DNA from: an uncultured Clostridia bacterium
GTDB taxonomy: Bacteria; Bacillota; Clostridia; Oscillospirales; Ruminococcaceae
Reading direction: 5' to 3'
DNA length: 64,000 nucleotides
Assembly (NCBI GenBank): GCA_947625125.1
Contig: CANQNF010000004.1
Coordinates: 1 to 64,000 of the forward strand
The position numbers were made by a program, and so were the translations under genes. A model generated the notes under the pieces. The model worked only from the letters and a program-made list of their open reading frames with translations, was not told the DNA's origin and did no database searches. The first letter of the stretch is position 1; each line of letters begins with the position of its first letter. Shown in pieces: positions 1 to 8,303 of this stretch.

Positions 1-845
1 ACCGCCCGGAGATACTGTTTGATGTTGCGGATTTTGGTCGTGTTCTCGCTCATGCAGTCCAGCACAAAGCGGATATGTTCGCTGTCCAGCTTCATAAACT
101 TTGACTTCACCAGCTCGGCGGGGTAGTCGTCCCCGGCAATGCGGATAGTCTTTCGCGCCGTGCAGACGGTTTCCAGCATGAGGTCAACGATCTCGTCCAG
201 CCTGTCCCGGTCAAGGCTCCTGTCCTGTATCAGAACGTCATAGCTGATGTTGTCCATGATGATCTCCCGGTACACGTCAACCGCGCTCTGTGATTTCGCT
301 TCCGTTCTTTTCCGTTCCTGCGGCTCTGCCGCGTCCCCGAAAGGTGAGGGGTAAGGGGAAAGGATAGGAATGGAATCGGTACTTGATAAATCCGTATTTG
401 ATTTTTCTGTTTTTGGTAAGTCAGTTCTTTGTATATCTTTATTTAATTGCGTTGGATTTTCCGGCGTCGGATTATCCGTTGTCGGATTTTCCAATATCGG
501 GCTGCCCGTTGTTGGATTTTCCAATACCGGCTTTTCCAACTCCGGCGGGGTCTGCGGCGTTTCGTAAATGATGTATTCGATAGCCGTCATTTTGCCTTTT
601 TCGTCCCGCCCCTGCCGTCTGGTGATATACCCGGCTTTTTCAAGCTCCCATACGGCGGTACGGATAGCGTCAACGCTTTCCCGGTTGATAAGGGACAGCC
701 CTTTCAGCGTGTAGTCCCAGTTATCCGGCAGGGAAAGCATTTGCGACAGAAGCCCCTTTGCCTTTAGGGACAGCTCCTTGTTGCGCAGGTGGTGGTTGCT
801 CATTACGGTATAGCCTTTGTTTCGCTCCACCCGGAAAACTGCCAT
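1..845 (-). CDS. ICE replication initiator (RepA N-terminal/DUF6017 type), 3' end cut by window edge
   Basis: About 281 residues are visible and the frame stays open to position 1, so the C-terminus lies outside the window. The N-terminus (MAVFRVERNKGYTVMSNHHL) is the winged-helix initiator domain found in Tn1549/CTn-type conjugative elements of gut Firmicutes. It carries the usual KELSLKAKGLLSQMLSLP and IREA-like helix-turn-helix region in the first 80 residues. A low-complexity linker follows (repeats of LENPTT, NPTPENPT; residues about 95 to 135). The DUF6017-like part has SAVDVYREIIMDNISYDVLI and IRFVLDCMSENTTKIRNIK. The role, from family knowledge, is initiating replication of the excised element. 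The start at 845 is chosen by homology. Identification is by remembered family sequence; the frame was checked codon by codon. Confidence 0.88.
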   Translation of the reverse strand, partial: MAVFRVERNKGYTVMSNHHLRNKELSLKAKGLLSQMLSLPDNWDYTLKGLSLINRESVDAIRTAVWELEKAGYITRRQGRDEKGKMTAIEYIIYETPQTPPELEKPVLENPTTGSPILENPTTDNPTPENPTQLNKDIQRTDLPKTEKSNTDLSSTDSIPILSPYPSPFGDAAEPQERKRTEAKSQSAVDVYREIIMDNISYDVLIQDRSLDRDRLDEIVDLMLETVCTARKTIRIAGDDYPAELVKSKFMKLDSEHIRFVLDCMSENTTKIRNIKQYLRA

Positions 846-873
846 TGTTTCATCACTCCTTTGCCGTGGATTT

Positions 874-986
874 GTTACGCAGTAGAAACGCGGTTTTGGG
901 GGGATAAGGTATAAATCCCTTGCCCCTCGGTTTTTGCGTCCGCAAAGCCGCATAAATCAAGGCTTTTTTCGCCCCTATTGCGTAAC
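874..986. repeat. 12-bp inverted repeat enclosing small hairpins upstream of the initiator gene
   Basis: GTTACGCAGTAG (874-885) and CTATTGCGTAAC (975-986) are inverted copies matching at 11 of 12 bases. Between them lies a perfect small hairpin, TTTGCG-TC-CGCAAA, near 939 to 952. The position just upstream of a replication initiator would suit an origin or a regulatory leader, but that is inference only. Confidence 0.4.
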
Positions 987-995
987 AGAGGGCAT

Positions 996-1048
996 AAAAA
1001 AAGCGGCGTTCCTGTTCTCCCGGTTAGGGATTGAGAAACGCCGCCTTT
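996..1048 (-). terminator. Rho-independent terminator, minus strand
   Basis: On the minus strand GGCGGCGTTTCTC pairs with GAACGCCGC and is followed by a run of six T (plus strand 996-1000 is the A run). It would stop transcription arriving from the right (around 1,050 to 1,330), which is the extreme end of the ICE, so it may insulate the element from its neighbour. Confidence 0.7.
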
Positions 1049-1154
1049 GCGGTCGATATTCAGTTGTCGTGTATTTGGTCTATGCTGATGTGCCGTGTCT
1101 TTGGGCTTTTATCTCGCAGGAAGTGGGGCGCATATCAAGGCTCTTTCCTCAAAC

Positions 1155-1174
1155 GTAGTAAATGAGTAGTAAAT
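1155..1174. other. Tn916 DR2-like integrase arm-site pair at an ICE end
   Basis: GTAGTAAAT (1155-1163) is followed by a second copy at 1166-1174, an 11-bp period. From memory, the DR2 arm site bound by the N-terminal domain of Tn916 integrase contains AGTAGTAAAT, which matches these repeats. Together with the DUF6017 initiator at 1-845, this marks the terminal region of a Tn916/Tn1549-family ICE lying to the left. Confidence 0.65.
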
Positions 1175-1289
1175 CCGGCTTGTTACCCTGCGAAACTGCC
1201 CGTAAAATCAAGGCTTTTTGAGATAATCAATATTTTTTTATAAAAATCGGCGTTTTTTCTTTTATATCTACGTCGCATTCTCCGAAACG

Positions 1290-1308
1290 GTATCAAAATC
1301 GTATCAAA
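1290..1308. other. Second arm-site-like pair (GTATCAAA, 11-bp period)
   Basis: GTATCAAA occurs at 1290-1297 (G at 1290) and again at 1301-1308, the same 11-bp spacing as the Tn916-like pair 130 bp away but with a different heptamer. By analogy it would be the arm-binding pair of a different tyrosine integrase, marking the end of the neighbouring element. The ICE/element boundary would then lie between 1175 and 1290. Function is inferred only from spacing and context. Confidence 0.4.
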
Positions 1309-1337
1309 TTATCTGCGGAATTTTCGGGTCGTGTCGG

Positions 1338-2730
1338 CTAAAATATCCTGCTGATAATTCCTTTCACCTGTCCCTCCGGCAATCCTAAATCCTTGAAAAA
1401 TGCCGTATAGGTGAGCGCAAGAAGCGGCAGATAGCTCTCGGCGGTGCTCTTCCATTCAAACTTTCCCGAATGGGTCTTGCTGTTTCTTACATCTATAAAA
1501 TCCTTGATTGCCCTCTCACTCAGCGTCGGCAAACCGTTCTTTTTCGCAATAAAGTCAATAATTTCCTCATTTTCCCGATACAGCTCCGTTATTTTCTCTT
1601 TCAGCGTCATGTCGAGATATTTAAACGCGCTTGAAACCGTGGTCTGCGTGTTCGGGTCGAAATCGGGGCGATTCTCTTTAAACTCATCGACCGCTTTTGC
1701 TATAACTTTTTTAAGCTCCTTGAGTAGTCCGGCGTTTTTTCTATATTCAGACTTGCGATTATACGCGATCTCCAAGGCTGAACACATATCCTGAATATTG
1801 GTCAGGGGCATTTTATCTTTTGACTTATTGTCATCGGGCAGCAGATATATCAGATTGTCTGCTTCGCCCTTTTCAATCATCTCAAGCAGCTTCGGGAGAT
1901 ATTCAACAACCTCGTTGAGCTTAACCACCCGATTTATTTTTCTGTCGGAATAATTTTCATAATGATCGGGTATTCTGCACAAGGCTGTTCTATGCAGCTT
2001 TTCGTCAGGCAATCTTTGGCTCAAATACGCATCGAAGCACACATTATCCGCGATGTTCAGAAGAGAAATGAGCTTTTTAACGATCAGATAATACTTTTCA
2101 ATTTTATCAAGGTTCTGCGGGTTCTCGAAGGTCAACTGCACGAACGAGTTCAGGGTGGCGGGGTTATATCCGTCCGTCAAGTCTTTTTCATGACTTTTAT
2201 CCGAACGTCCAACGGAAACGGTAATATGAATTTTCTCCCCCCGCCAACTCGCATGAGCTTTCGAGAGTATAACTGTCCCGAGGGACAAATTCAATGCTGC
2301 CGCTGCCGTCATGCTTCGTGACCTCTTTTTCACGCTTTATCGCCGCGTCGGGAGCGAATACGGAATTTATATTCCCTCCGCAAAAAGTAATGGCATGAAA
2401 TTTGTCCCAATCGTCGGTCAATTTGTCATCAAAAGCCGCAGCATTTCCCGACGCCATTATAATAACCGACGGGAAAAATCTGATTGACTTATCTATTCTT
2501 AAAACACCGTAACTAAGCCTATTTTTTCTGTAAAATGCGACCTTGTGACCGCAGTAAGTCCCAAAAATAAAGTTCGGCTCATCGGCGTTCATCGAAACGA
2601 CCCGCTCAAAAGCCCCGACGGCATCGTCCTTGGTCGGCAGCATAGTGACTATCGAATCCGAAAAGAAATATGCAAACTCATCGCCGTTGATATTAAGATA
2701 GCCGCTGAACGAATCGGGGATTTTGGGCAT
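1338..2730 (-). pseudogene. ApeA-like HEPN anti-phage protein, split by a frameshift at a G6 tract
   Basis: Two overlapping minus-strand frames make one protein of about 460 residues. The N-terminal part (start 2730, RBS AGGAGG) reads MPKIPDSFSGYLNINGDEFAYFF and includes FCGGNINSVFAPDA, resembling the ApeA N-terminal domain. The rest continues in the next frame from KIHITVSVG to the stop at 1338. Near residue 413 it has RNSKTH, an R-x4-H HEPN ribonuclease motif. The frames join at a run of six G (plus-strand C at 2237-2242): a five-G tract would give one continuous protein. ApeA proteins are known abortive-infection HEPN RNases. The tract could be a genuine inactivating mutation, phase variation or a sequencing error. 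Family assignment is from motif pattern, not a search. Confidence 0.6.
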
Positions 2731-2802
2731 GGGGTCCTCCTCTACTTTTCAGGATTATTTGCTTTTAGGCAGGCTTATTGTACTCGATTATTGATACTTT
2801 TT

Positions 2803-2836
2803 GTCTGTAGACTTTTTGTATTCTATATTATATCAT
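2803..2836 (+). promoter_or_regulatory. Controller-protein operator (C-box-like) and promoter
   Basis: GTCTGTAGAC (2803-2812) is a palindrome of the form found in C-boxes of RM controller proteins. It overlaps a possible -35 (TAGACT, 2808-2813), with a 17-bp gap to TATCAT (2831-2836). The controller gene starts 22 bp further on. Autoregulation by the controller is the expected arrangement but is inferred. Confidence 0.45.
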
Positions 2837-2857
2837 ATATTGTGGAGGTTTTCAAGT

Positions 2858-3073
2858 ATGGACATAATAAAAGTTTTCGGAAATAATTTGAGAAAATACC
2901 GAACCGCTATGGGACTGTCGCAGGAAGCCTTTGCCGAAAAATGCGGGCTGCACAGAACATATATCAGCGCAATAGAATGCTATCGGCGAAGCATTTCATT
3001 GGAGAATATCCAACGCATAGCGACTGCCTTGGGCATAGAAACATATAAGCTTTTTATTGAAGGTGAGGAATAG
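2858..3073 (+). CDS. RM controller-like XRE transcription regulator
   Basis: This is a 71-residue single-domain helix-turn-helix protein (MDIIKVFGNNLRKYRTAMGL; LSQEAFAEKCGLHRTYIS is the HTH, with the R-x-Y-I-S recognition helix of C-proteins). The start at 2858 was chosen over an upstream in-frame start because GTGGAGG sits 10 to 16 bp ahead of it. It lies 3 bp before the restriction enzyme gene, the classic C-R order, with the methylase gene convergent downstream. C-proteins delay endonuclease expression until methylation is established. The operator palindrome just upstream fits that role. Confidence 0.8.
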   Translation: MDIIKVFGNNLRKYRTAMGLSQEAFAEKCGLHRTYISAIECYRRSISLENIQRIATALGIETYKLFIEGEE

Positions 3074-3076
3074 CTG

Positions 3077-3808
3077 ATGATAGTAACTCTTGACGATTTT
3101 ATCAGAGAATACACCAAAATTAAGGATATGGGTTGGATAAAAACTCACAGATCGGGTTCTACGGGGATAGGAAAGACTTTGGAGGATCTATTGGGTATCC
3201 CCGAAAACAATCTTGACCAGCCTGATTTTGGGGAATATGAACTGAAATCCTGCAGAATAAATTCTCAAAGTATGCTTACGATGTTCACCCGCGCTCCTCA
3301 GCCCGCAAGGGCAAATACATATCTTCGTGAAAAATACGGCTACTCCAGCAGTGTTTACGACAACGACGAAAAGGTGCTTCACTCAACGCTGTCTGCCGAC
3401 AAATTCACTCCGATCGCCGGCACAGGAAATATGCTGCGAGTAAAATGCGAGCCTGACGGGATCTATATCGAATCGCAGGACACCGTGGAAAATGTATTCT
3501 GGTCAAGAGATGTCCTGAGAAAATGCTTCGAGAAAAAATACAAGAATAAGTTTGTTTATGCCAAAGCACTTTCAAAGGGCGAAGGCTCCAATGAAGAATT
3601 TCACTTCATCGAAGCCTACGAGGTTTCCGATTTTGATTACGATGCGTTTATATCGCTGCTTGAAGCAGGCAAGATCTATGTCGATCTGCGGATCGGTCAG
3701 TATCACGACGGGAAGAACAATGGCAAAACTCATGACCACGGAACAGGGTTTAGAATCCGTGAAGCTGATCAGCCTCTGCTATTCAAAAAGCAAAACAAAA
3801 TCGTTTGA
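3077..3808 (+). CDS. MvaI/BcnI-family type II restriction endonuclease
   Basis: The protein has 243 residues. The segment GIGKTLEDLLGIPENN followed by QPDFGEYELKSCR (residues about 31 to 60) has the form I recognise for the MvaI/BcnI family, with a PD-(D/E)xK-type core in which the ELK dyad follows the aspartate. Family members cut CCWGG or CCSGG and act as monomers; the site of this one cannot be read from the sequence. It is preceded directly by the controller gene (spacing 3 bp, RBS GTGAGG) and faces the methylase gene across a shared terminator. No frameshift or missing motif is visible, so the enzyme looks active. Confidence 0.78.
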   Translation: MIVTLDDFIREYTKIKDMGWIKTHRSGSTGIGKTLEDLLGIPENNLDQPDFGEYELKSCRINSQSMLTMFTRAPQPARANTYLREKYGYSSSVYDNDEKVLHSTLSADKFTPIAGTGNMLRVKCEPDGIYIESQDTVENVFWSRDVLRKCFEKKYKNKFVYAKALSKGEGSNEEFHFIEAYEVSDFDYDAFISLLEAGKIYVDLRIGQYHDGKNNGKTHDHGTGFRIREADQPLLFKKQNKIV

Positions 3809-3810
3809 TA

Positions 3811-3847
3811 TAATGCGCTGTGCAAAAGTACAGCGCATTATTTTTTT
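3811..3847. terminator. Bidirectional terminator between restriction enzyme and methylase
   Basis: TAATGCGCTGT pairs perfectly with ACAGCGCATTA around a 8-nt loop, followed by seven T on the plus strand. The methylase stop codon (TAA read on the minus strand at 3838-3840) lies inside the stem, so one hairpin ends both convergent genes. Confidence 0.88.
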
Positions 3848-6033
3848 CTCAATACAACTATGTGCTCGTTTGTCATCGTCGACGCCTTCACCCCTGTTTC
3901 ATTTGTCGGCGAATTCAGCGAGGGCATAACTTTATTGATAATATTTCGGTCTATGGTGTATATATGCTCAAGATCATGCTCATGAGCGATCTCGGCTATA
4001 ATTTTATCGGTCTGCAAAAGCTCGCCCTTGACTGTCCTGTTGCCTACCACCCAGAACTGATAACCGCCGGACCTTGTTTTATCTGATATGGAAGCGATAG
4101 CCTTGCTCAAATCCAAGTAAAAGCTATATACATCTCCCGCGCGTTCCAAGTCGGTATCCTTTATTTTCTCAAGCGACATTCTCAATGTATCGCTCGGAAC
4201 AGTGAATTCAAAGCCGTTTCTGAATTTGTTTCCTCCCATCAGCGATTTGTCTATGCCCATAATCTCTTTTTCGGATAAATCGAAAATATCAAGCCACTGC
4301 AAAGAAAGTCTGCTGTATTCGCCGTAAGCGACGGTCGTTCTGCTGTCGCCATAAGGCGGAGAGGTTATCACCAAATCGACTGAGCCGTTCGGGACATCGC
4401 TTAGTGACGCCGCGTTATTATCAAATATAGAGACGGCTGAATCGCTTCCAATCTCGACGCAAGCCTCATCAAAAGAGTTCATTTTTTCTATATTTCGGTT
4501 CAGGATAGCTGTAAACTCCTTGATAACATTCGGCTCAAAGGTTTCAACTTTGTTAGTCGGCATACGGAACATCTTGAATTCACCGTTTCGCCTGTTGGAG
4601 ACAAACCGTATCGTTTCGCTGAATGCAGCAAAAACAAAGTCGCGAACATCTTTATCTGTAATCTTATTTATTTTGGATTTGATCAACGACAAAAGCAGGA
4701 TCACCCGCGGCTTGAACCAATATCCTATATTTTTGAAATCCGGGATCTCGATCTCAAGATAATTGTCCTGAACATATTTTCGCAGATATTTCGGTGCTTC
4801 GTCGCCCCAGCCGTTTTTTGCAGTCAGATCAAGATTATAAACGCATCTCATCACTTCATCGACGCCATCGATCTGAAGCGAATATTGTTCATAAGCGCTG
4901 TCGATCCGATTATACAGTTCTCTTGCCGCTTTCTGCAACTTAGACATATCCAAGCGGGTAGTTTTTACCTTGCTCAAAAACAGCGCCAAGGGGTTTATAT
5001 CGTTGCCGTAAATATTTCTTATTCCCGCGAGCATGCCCTCGACCAATACCGTCCCCGAGCCCATAAAAGGATCAAAGAGGGTGTCAACATTATGTATTTC
5101 CTTAACTATTCGTATTATATTCCGGCTTATCGGGCAAACCATCATCGCAGGGTAATTGTGTATCCCGTGAGTGTATTCCCTTACATCGTCGTCCTTAAAA
5201 TCCCAGTAATCGCTCGGCAGCGCGGACAGAGCAGATATCAGTTTTTTATCCTCGTCTGTATTCTTTTCGCCGGCAGGTGCAATATCTTTATTCTTTTTTA
5301 ATCCAGTTCCCTGAACCTTTGGAATGCTTCCCTCGTGAGTTTTGATCTCAACGGTACATATAGTGTCGTTGTGCCAGCCGCCGTGCGGGACAAGCAGAAT
5401 TCTTTTTATTTCAAACCCATACTTATACCCTATTCCTCCGCTGTTCCAGCCGAAAGTAATGACTTTTCCTCCGACCTTAACAATGCGGGAGATCTCTCGC
5501 TTATGATTTCCCCAGAAAGAAGCCTTGGTAGTATCCCACGTCACATTATACCCGACGTTATTGTAGCATTCGCTGACCTGTCTCGGAGAATAAGGCGGGT
5601 CATAAAGAATGCCGTCAACCGAATCGCTGTCAAACATCTTCATAAAGTCCAGCGCGTCCATATGGTAATCCGTATCAAATTCAGTATTGAGATCATTTGT
5701 AATTGTCGCAAATTTGTTTTGATTTGCAAAAGGATCCAACCATAGCCCCTCAGTGAGCTCCTCTGTTATTAAATCGTGTATCGGCTTAATATCAAAGGTG
5801 TTTTTGTTAGGCATAGCCCAGACTCGCTCGATAAAGATATTTTCATTGATATGTTCAGGATAATCTGCTACCTTTTTTCTGGCGTCTGACGGCTTCTCGG
5901 CATTTTCAGGAATCGTCCACACGCTGCCGACACGTTTTGCTCCGTCTATTCGTCCTTCGTTGCACAGCACCTGTACCCGTCTTGGGGTCATATTCCATTT
6001 TTCCGCAATTTGCGTGACGCTTAAATAGTTCAT
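3838..6033 (-). CDS. Fused double DNA methyltransferase with N-terminal HTH, partner of the MvaI/BcnI-type nuclease
   Basis: This 731-residue protein has three visible parts. Residues 1 to 60 are an excisionase-like helix-turn-helix (SVTQIAEKWNMTPRRVQVLC, GSVWTIPENAEKP). The first amino-methyltransferase domain has catalytic DPPYS near residue 144 and the SAM motif FDPFMGSGT near 323, the beta-class order. A second methyltransferase-like domain has TSPPYGDS near 556. SPPY motifs usually mean N4-cytosine and DPPY often N6-adenine, so it may modify two bases or both strands of an asymmetric site. The ATG at 6033 follows GGAGG by 6 bp; an upstream TTG in frame has no better RBS. The same HTH domain heads the adenine methylase at 20637-21695. 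Confidence 0.8.
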   Translation of the reverse strand: MNYLSVTQIAEKWNMTPRRVQVLCNEGRIDGAKRVGSVWTIPENAEKPSDARKKVADYPEHINENIFIERVWAMPNKNTFDIKPIHDLITEELTEGLWLDPFANQNKFATITNDLNTEFDTDYHMDALDFMKMFDSDSVDGILYDPPYSPRQVSECYNNVGYNVTWDTTKASFWGNHKREISRIVKVGGKVITFGWNSGGIGYKYGFEIKRILLVPHGGWHNDTICTVEIKTHEGSIPKVQGTGLKKNKDIAPAGEKNTDEDKKLISALSALPSDYWDFKDDDVREYTHGIHNYPAMMVCPISRNIIRIVKEIHNVDTLFDPFMGSGTVLVEGMLAGIRNIYGNDINPLALFLSKVKTTRLDMSKLQKAARELYNRIDSAYEQYSLQIDGVDEVMRCVYNLDLTAKNGWGDEAPKYLRKYVQDNYLEIEIPDFKNIGYWFKPRVILLLSLIKSKINKITDKDVRDFVFAAFSETIRFVSNRRNGEFKMFRMPTNKVETFEPNVIKEFTAILNRNIEKMNSFDEACVEIGSDSAVSIFDNNAASLSDVPNGSVDLVITSPPYGDSRTTVAYGEYSRLSLQWLDIFDLSEKEIMGIDKSLMGGNKFRNGFEFTVPSDTLRMSLEKIKDTDLERAGDVYSFYLDLSKAIASISDKTRSGGYQFWVVGNRTVKGELLQTDKIIAEIAHEHDLEHIYTIDRNIINKVMPSLNSPTNETGVKASTMTNEHIVVLRKK

Positions 6034-6055
6034 ATTGACCTCCAACTCTGTAATG

Positions 6056-6089
6056 ATTATATTATATACCGAAATGCGAACAAAAGCAA
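6056..6089 (-). promoter_or_regulatory. Promoter of the double methyltransferase
   Basis: On the minus strand TTGCTT (6084-6089) and TATAAT (6061-6066) are 17 bp apart, about 30 bp before the start codon. The spacer contains TTCGCATTTCGG, closely similar to TTCGCGATTTGG in the spacer of the other HTH-methylase promoter (21725-21753). A shared binding site for the two similar HTH domains is plausible. Confidence 0.6.
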
Positions 6090-6125
6090 GGGCTTTTTGA
6101 AATTTCTATAACAAATTTCCGTCAT

Positions 6126-6167
6126 TCAGCGTATAAGCTCGGTTTTACCTTCCCGAAGTAGCTCGGC
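6126..6167 (-). pseudogene. Relaxase (mob) C-terminal relic
   Basis: Only the last 13 codons remain in frame: AELLREGKTELIR then TGA. They are nearly identical to the last codons of the mob relic ending at 9215 (AEILRAGKNELIR). This is the third trace of the same mobilization module in the window, evidence of an older, mostly deleted element. Confidence 0.6.
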
Positions 6168-6217
6168 AACATTACATTGTCCTCGCTTATTGACATCAAT
6201 CTGCAGCTCAAAGCAAA

Positions 6218-6251
6218 CCGCCCTCGACCGCGCTGACCACGCTGAGGGCGG
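6218..6251 (-). terminator. Terminator downstream of the three-gene membrane operon
   Basis: CCGCCCTC (6218-6226) and GAGGGCGG (6244-6251) form a strong stem. On the minus strand it is followed by TTTGCTTT. It lies about 100 bp past the stop of the 6351-7715 gene and would end that operon. Confidence 0.6.
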
Positions 6252-6350
6252 ATTAATGTAATATCATATGTCTCAAATGCGCACAAGCCGATATTTCTTT
6301 TACCATTCCTGCAAGAATGCGCCACAAACGCTTATACTGTCATTGTAAAT

Positions 6351-7715
6351 TCACCCAAATACAACCTCATACTTCTCGGAAATCTCACCGAACGTCGTAT
6401 CAACGGAATCTAAAACCTCATCAAGCTCTTCATATAAAATTCCTCGGACATAAGCGTCTTGGGCATTAGGCTTTTCTGATAAAAACCACTTGAGCTGCTG
6501 ATATGAATATTTGGCAAAAACTATCCATTGAGGATAATTTATTGCCATCGGATTTTTTGTAAAATATACCTTTCCGGCATTGATAGCAGTTGCCGCCGAA
6601 TGTCCGATAAACAGCATGGTCGCAAGCTTGGGGCGCTTCTCCCGGTTGAGAGAAAACGGAATGGATTCTTTTACGGAGTGCCCCTCTTTTATACGTTTGA
6701 AGGCGTACCCTATACGAGTTACTGCCTCGATAATCATTACCGGAACAGACAGCGTACAGAAATGAATAAAGTCATATCCCTCATAATACATACCTTGTAC
6801 TATCTCCGCTATAGTTTGGTCGTACTCTCCGATTTCACCGAACTGCAGGAGATTAAACAGCCCCATCATCGGAGCAGGAAGTCCCATTGAAGTTGTTATA
6901 TCGGATTTAAAATGAATTATCTGTTTTGCTATGGCGGCAAAAATATCCGTTTCTTTGCGATCGGCATAATTCTCCATGACCTGCGACACTATTTTACCCG
7001 TTTTATCAATAGTGGTCATTCTTCCTGTCAATATATCCGTTACACCGAAAATAAGTCCAAGCAACGGATCATGTCCAAGCGAAAGCAGTCGGTGATAATA
7101 TGCAGACAGCCCCTCTATGTGAATTGCAGTATTTCGGTTATCCTGTGCGTCATATGGCACTTTACTGACTTTGGAATTGGCGAGCTTCTCCATCTCTTCT
7201 TCTGGGAATTTCTTGTCAAACCACTCTCTGACATAATTTGCAAGAGTACCGCCCTTTAATCCCTCGGGAGTTTTCTTCGGAATACCCACCAATAAAATAT
7301 CGACAGCAGCTCCCAACAGCCCTGCCGCAGCACTGATAGCAATATCATACTTATCCAAATGATGGAGCTGATCATACTCCGCATTAAGCATTCGGATTTC
7401 CTGACTGTTTCTCTTAAGTTCGTCCTCCGTAAAGATCGATTCAAGTGCATTGCCTGTGCCTACTGCCCGCTCCGCCTCAACGCATAATTCTTCCCACGAC
7501 GGTACCGCCATTACTTTTTTCGGCTCGTCTCGTTTCGGCACCGTTGGCATTTCATCATATCCCAACGTCCTAAGCAAATCTTCACTTTCCCGAATTCTGC
7601 TGTCAATCTCAGCCGACGAAGGCATCGACGCCTTTATTCTTTTCAGCTCCTCATCATGATATTTCAGCACATCATTGATTTGCTGTTCGGTTTCGGAATA
7701 TTTGTATTTACTCAT
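6351..7715 (-). CDS. Unrecognised membrane-associated protein, third gene of a three-gene operon
   Basis: I do not recognise this 454-residue protein. The first 110 residues are charged and helical, probably coiled coil (ETEQQINDVLKYHDEELKRI). Hydrophobic stretches follow near residues 140 to 165 (ISAAAGLLGAAVDILLVG), 215 to 235, 285 to 300 (MGLPAPMMGLFNLLQF) and 325 to 350 (CTLSVPVMIIEAVTRIG), and again near 380. None is a perfect transmembrane helix, which suits an amphitropic or pore-associated protein. It starts 22 bp after the preceding gene, with RBS AAGAGG. It sits between RM genes and mobilization relics, so a defence or toxin function is possible but unproven. Confidence 0.7.
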   Translation of the reverse strand: MSKYKYSETEQQINDVLKYHDEELKRIKASMPSSAEIDSRIRESEDLLRTLGYDEMPTVPKRDEPKKVMAVPSWEELCVEAERAVGTGNALESIFTEDELKRNSQEIRMLNAEYDQLHHLDKYDIAISAAAGLLGAAVDILLVGIPKKTPEGLKGGTLANYVREWFDKKFPEEEMEKLANSKVSKVPYDAQDNRNTAIHIEGLSAYYHRLLSLGHDPLLGLIFGVTDILTGRMTTIDKTGKIVSQVMENYADRKETDIFAAIAKQIIHFKSDITTSMGLPAPMMGLFNLLQFGEIGEYDQTIAEIVQGMYYEGYDFIHFCTLSVPVMIIEAVTRIGYAFKRIKEGHSVKESIPFSLNREKRPKLATMLFIGHSAATAINAGKVYFTKNPMAINYPQWIVFAKYSYQQLKWFLSEKPNAQDAYVRGILYEELDEVLDSVDTTFGEISEKYEVVFG

Positions 7716-7737
7716 GTTGCCTCTTTTTCATCTTGTT

Positions 7738-8298
7738 TTATTCAACGCCTAAGTCTTGCTGCAAATACTTAATGGCTTGCTGAAGCAGAATATTAAGACT
7801 CTGCAAATAATCCAAACGTTCTTTATCTGCGTCAGCCTCCTCTTTCATAGCATTTATTATTGCATCATGCTTTTTGAGCGCTTCCTTGTATAAACGCTCT
7901 TTCTCCTGACGCAGTTGTTTGTTCTTCAAATGCGAGGCAACGCTTACCCCTGCAGCGGCGAGCCCTGCTACAGGTGCGGCAAGCACAAACACGCCTGCTA
8001 CCATACCTCCTCCAACTATAGCTCCTGCCGCAGCAAGACCGGATGTAATACCGGCTGCCGATAGCCCCACAACGCCAAGACCATAGAGTGCCGCAAAAGA
8101 GCCCACTCCTCCTATTCCGGCCCCAAGCGCTCCGGCTAATACCTCTGGAATTGCGCTTTCTCCGATAGTGCGGGCTTTATCATTCAAAGCCGCTGCTGCC
8201 TCATTTACGACATTAACAACCGACTGCATAGAATCTACACTTCGGAAGTTCATATTCTTTTTCTTTTTTACGTATGAATCATTGGACCTGTGTTTCAC
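7738..8298 (-). CDS. Gly/Ala-rich hydrophobic protein with C-terminal coiled coil
   Basis: This protein of about 186 residues is of unknown family. A long glycine- and alanine-rich hydrophobic block covers residues about 50 to 120 (GALGAGIGGVGSFAALYGLG, GLAAAGAIVGGGMVAGVF). A lysine/glutamate-rich coiled coil follows (NKQLRQEKERLYKEALKKHD to the end). Such blocks occur in pore-forming or membrane-inserting proteins. The most likely start is GTG at 8298: it has GAGGGG 8 bp upstream, and the preceding gene stops at 8304, giving tight coupling. An upstream GTG at 8328 would overlap the previous gene. Confidence 0.65.
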   Translation of the reverse strand: MKHRSNDSYVKKKKNMNFRSVDSMQSVVNVVNEAAAALNDKARTIGESAIPEVLAGALGAGIGGVGSFAALYGLGVVGLSAAGITSGLAAAGAIVGGGMVAGVFVLAAPVAGLAAAGVSVASHLKNKQLRQEKERLYKEALKKHDAIINAMKEEADADKERLDYLQSLNILLQQAIKYLQQDLGVE

Positions 8299-8303
8299 TG
8301 TTT

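Noticed and set aside
6122-6325. 67-residue minus-strand ORF
   Set aside because: It covers a terminator hairpin and the mob relic in a different frame and has no credible RBS.
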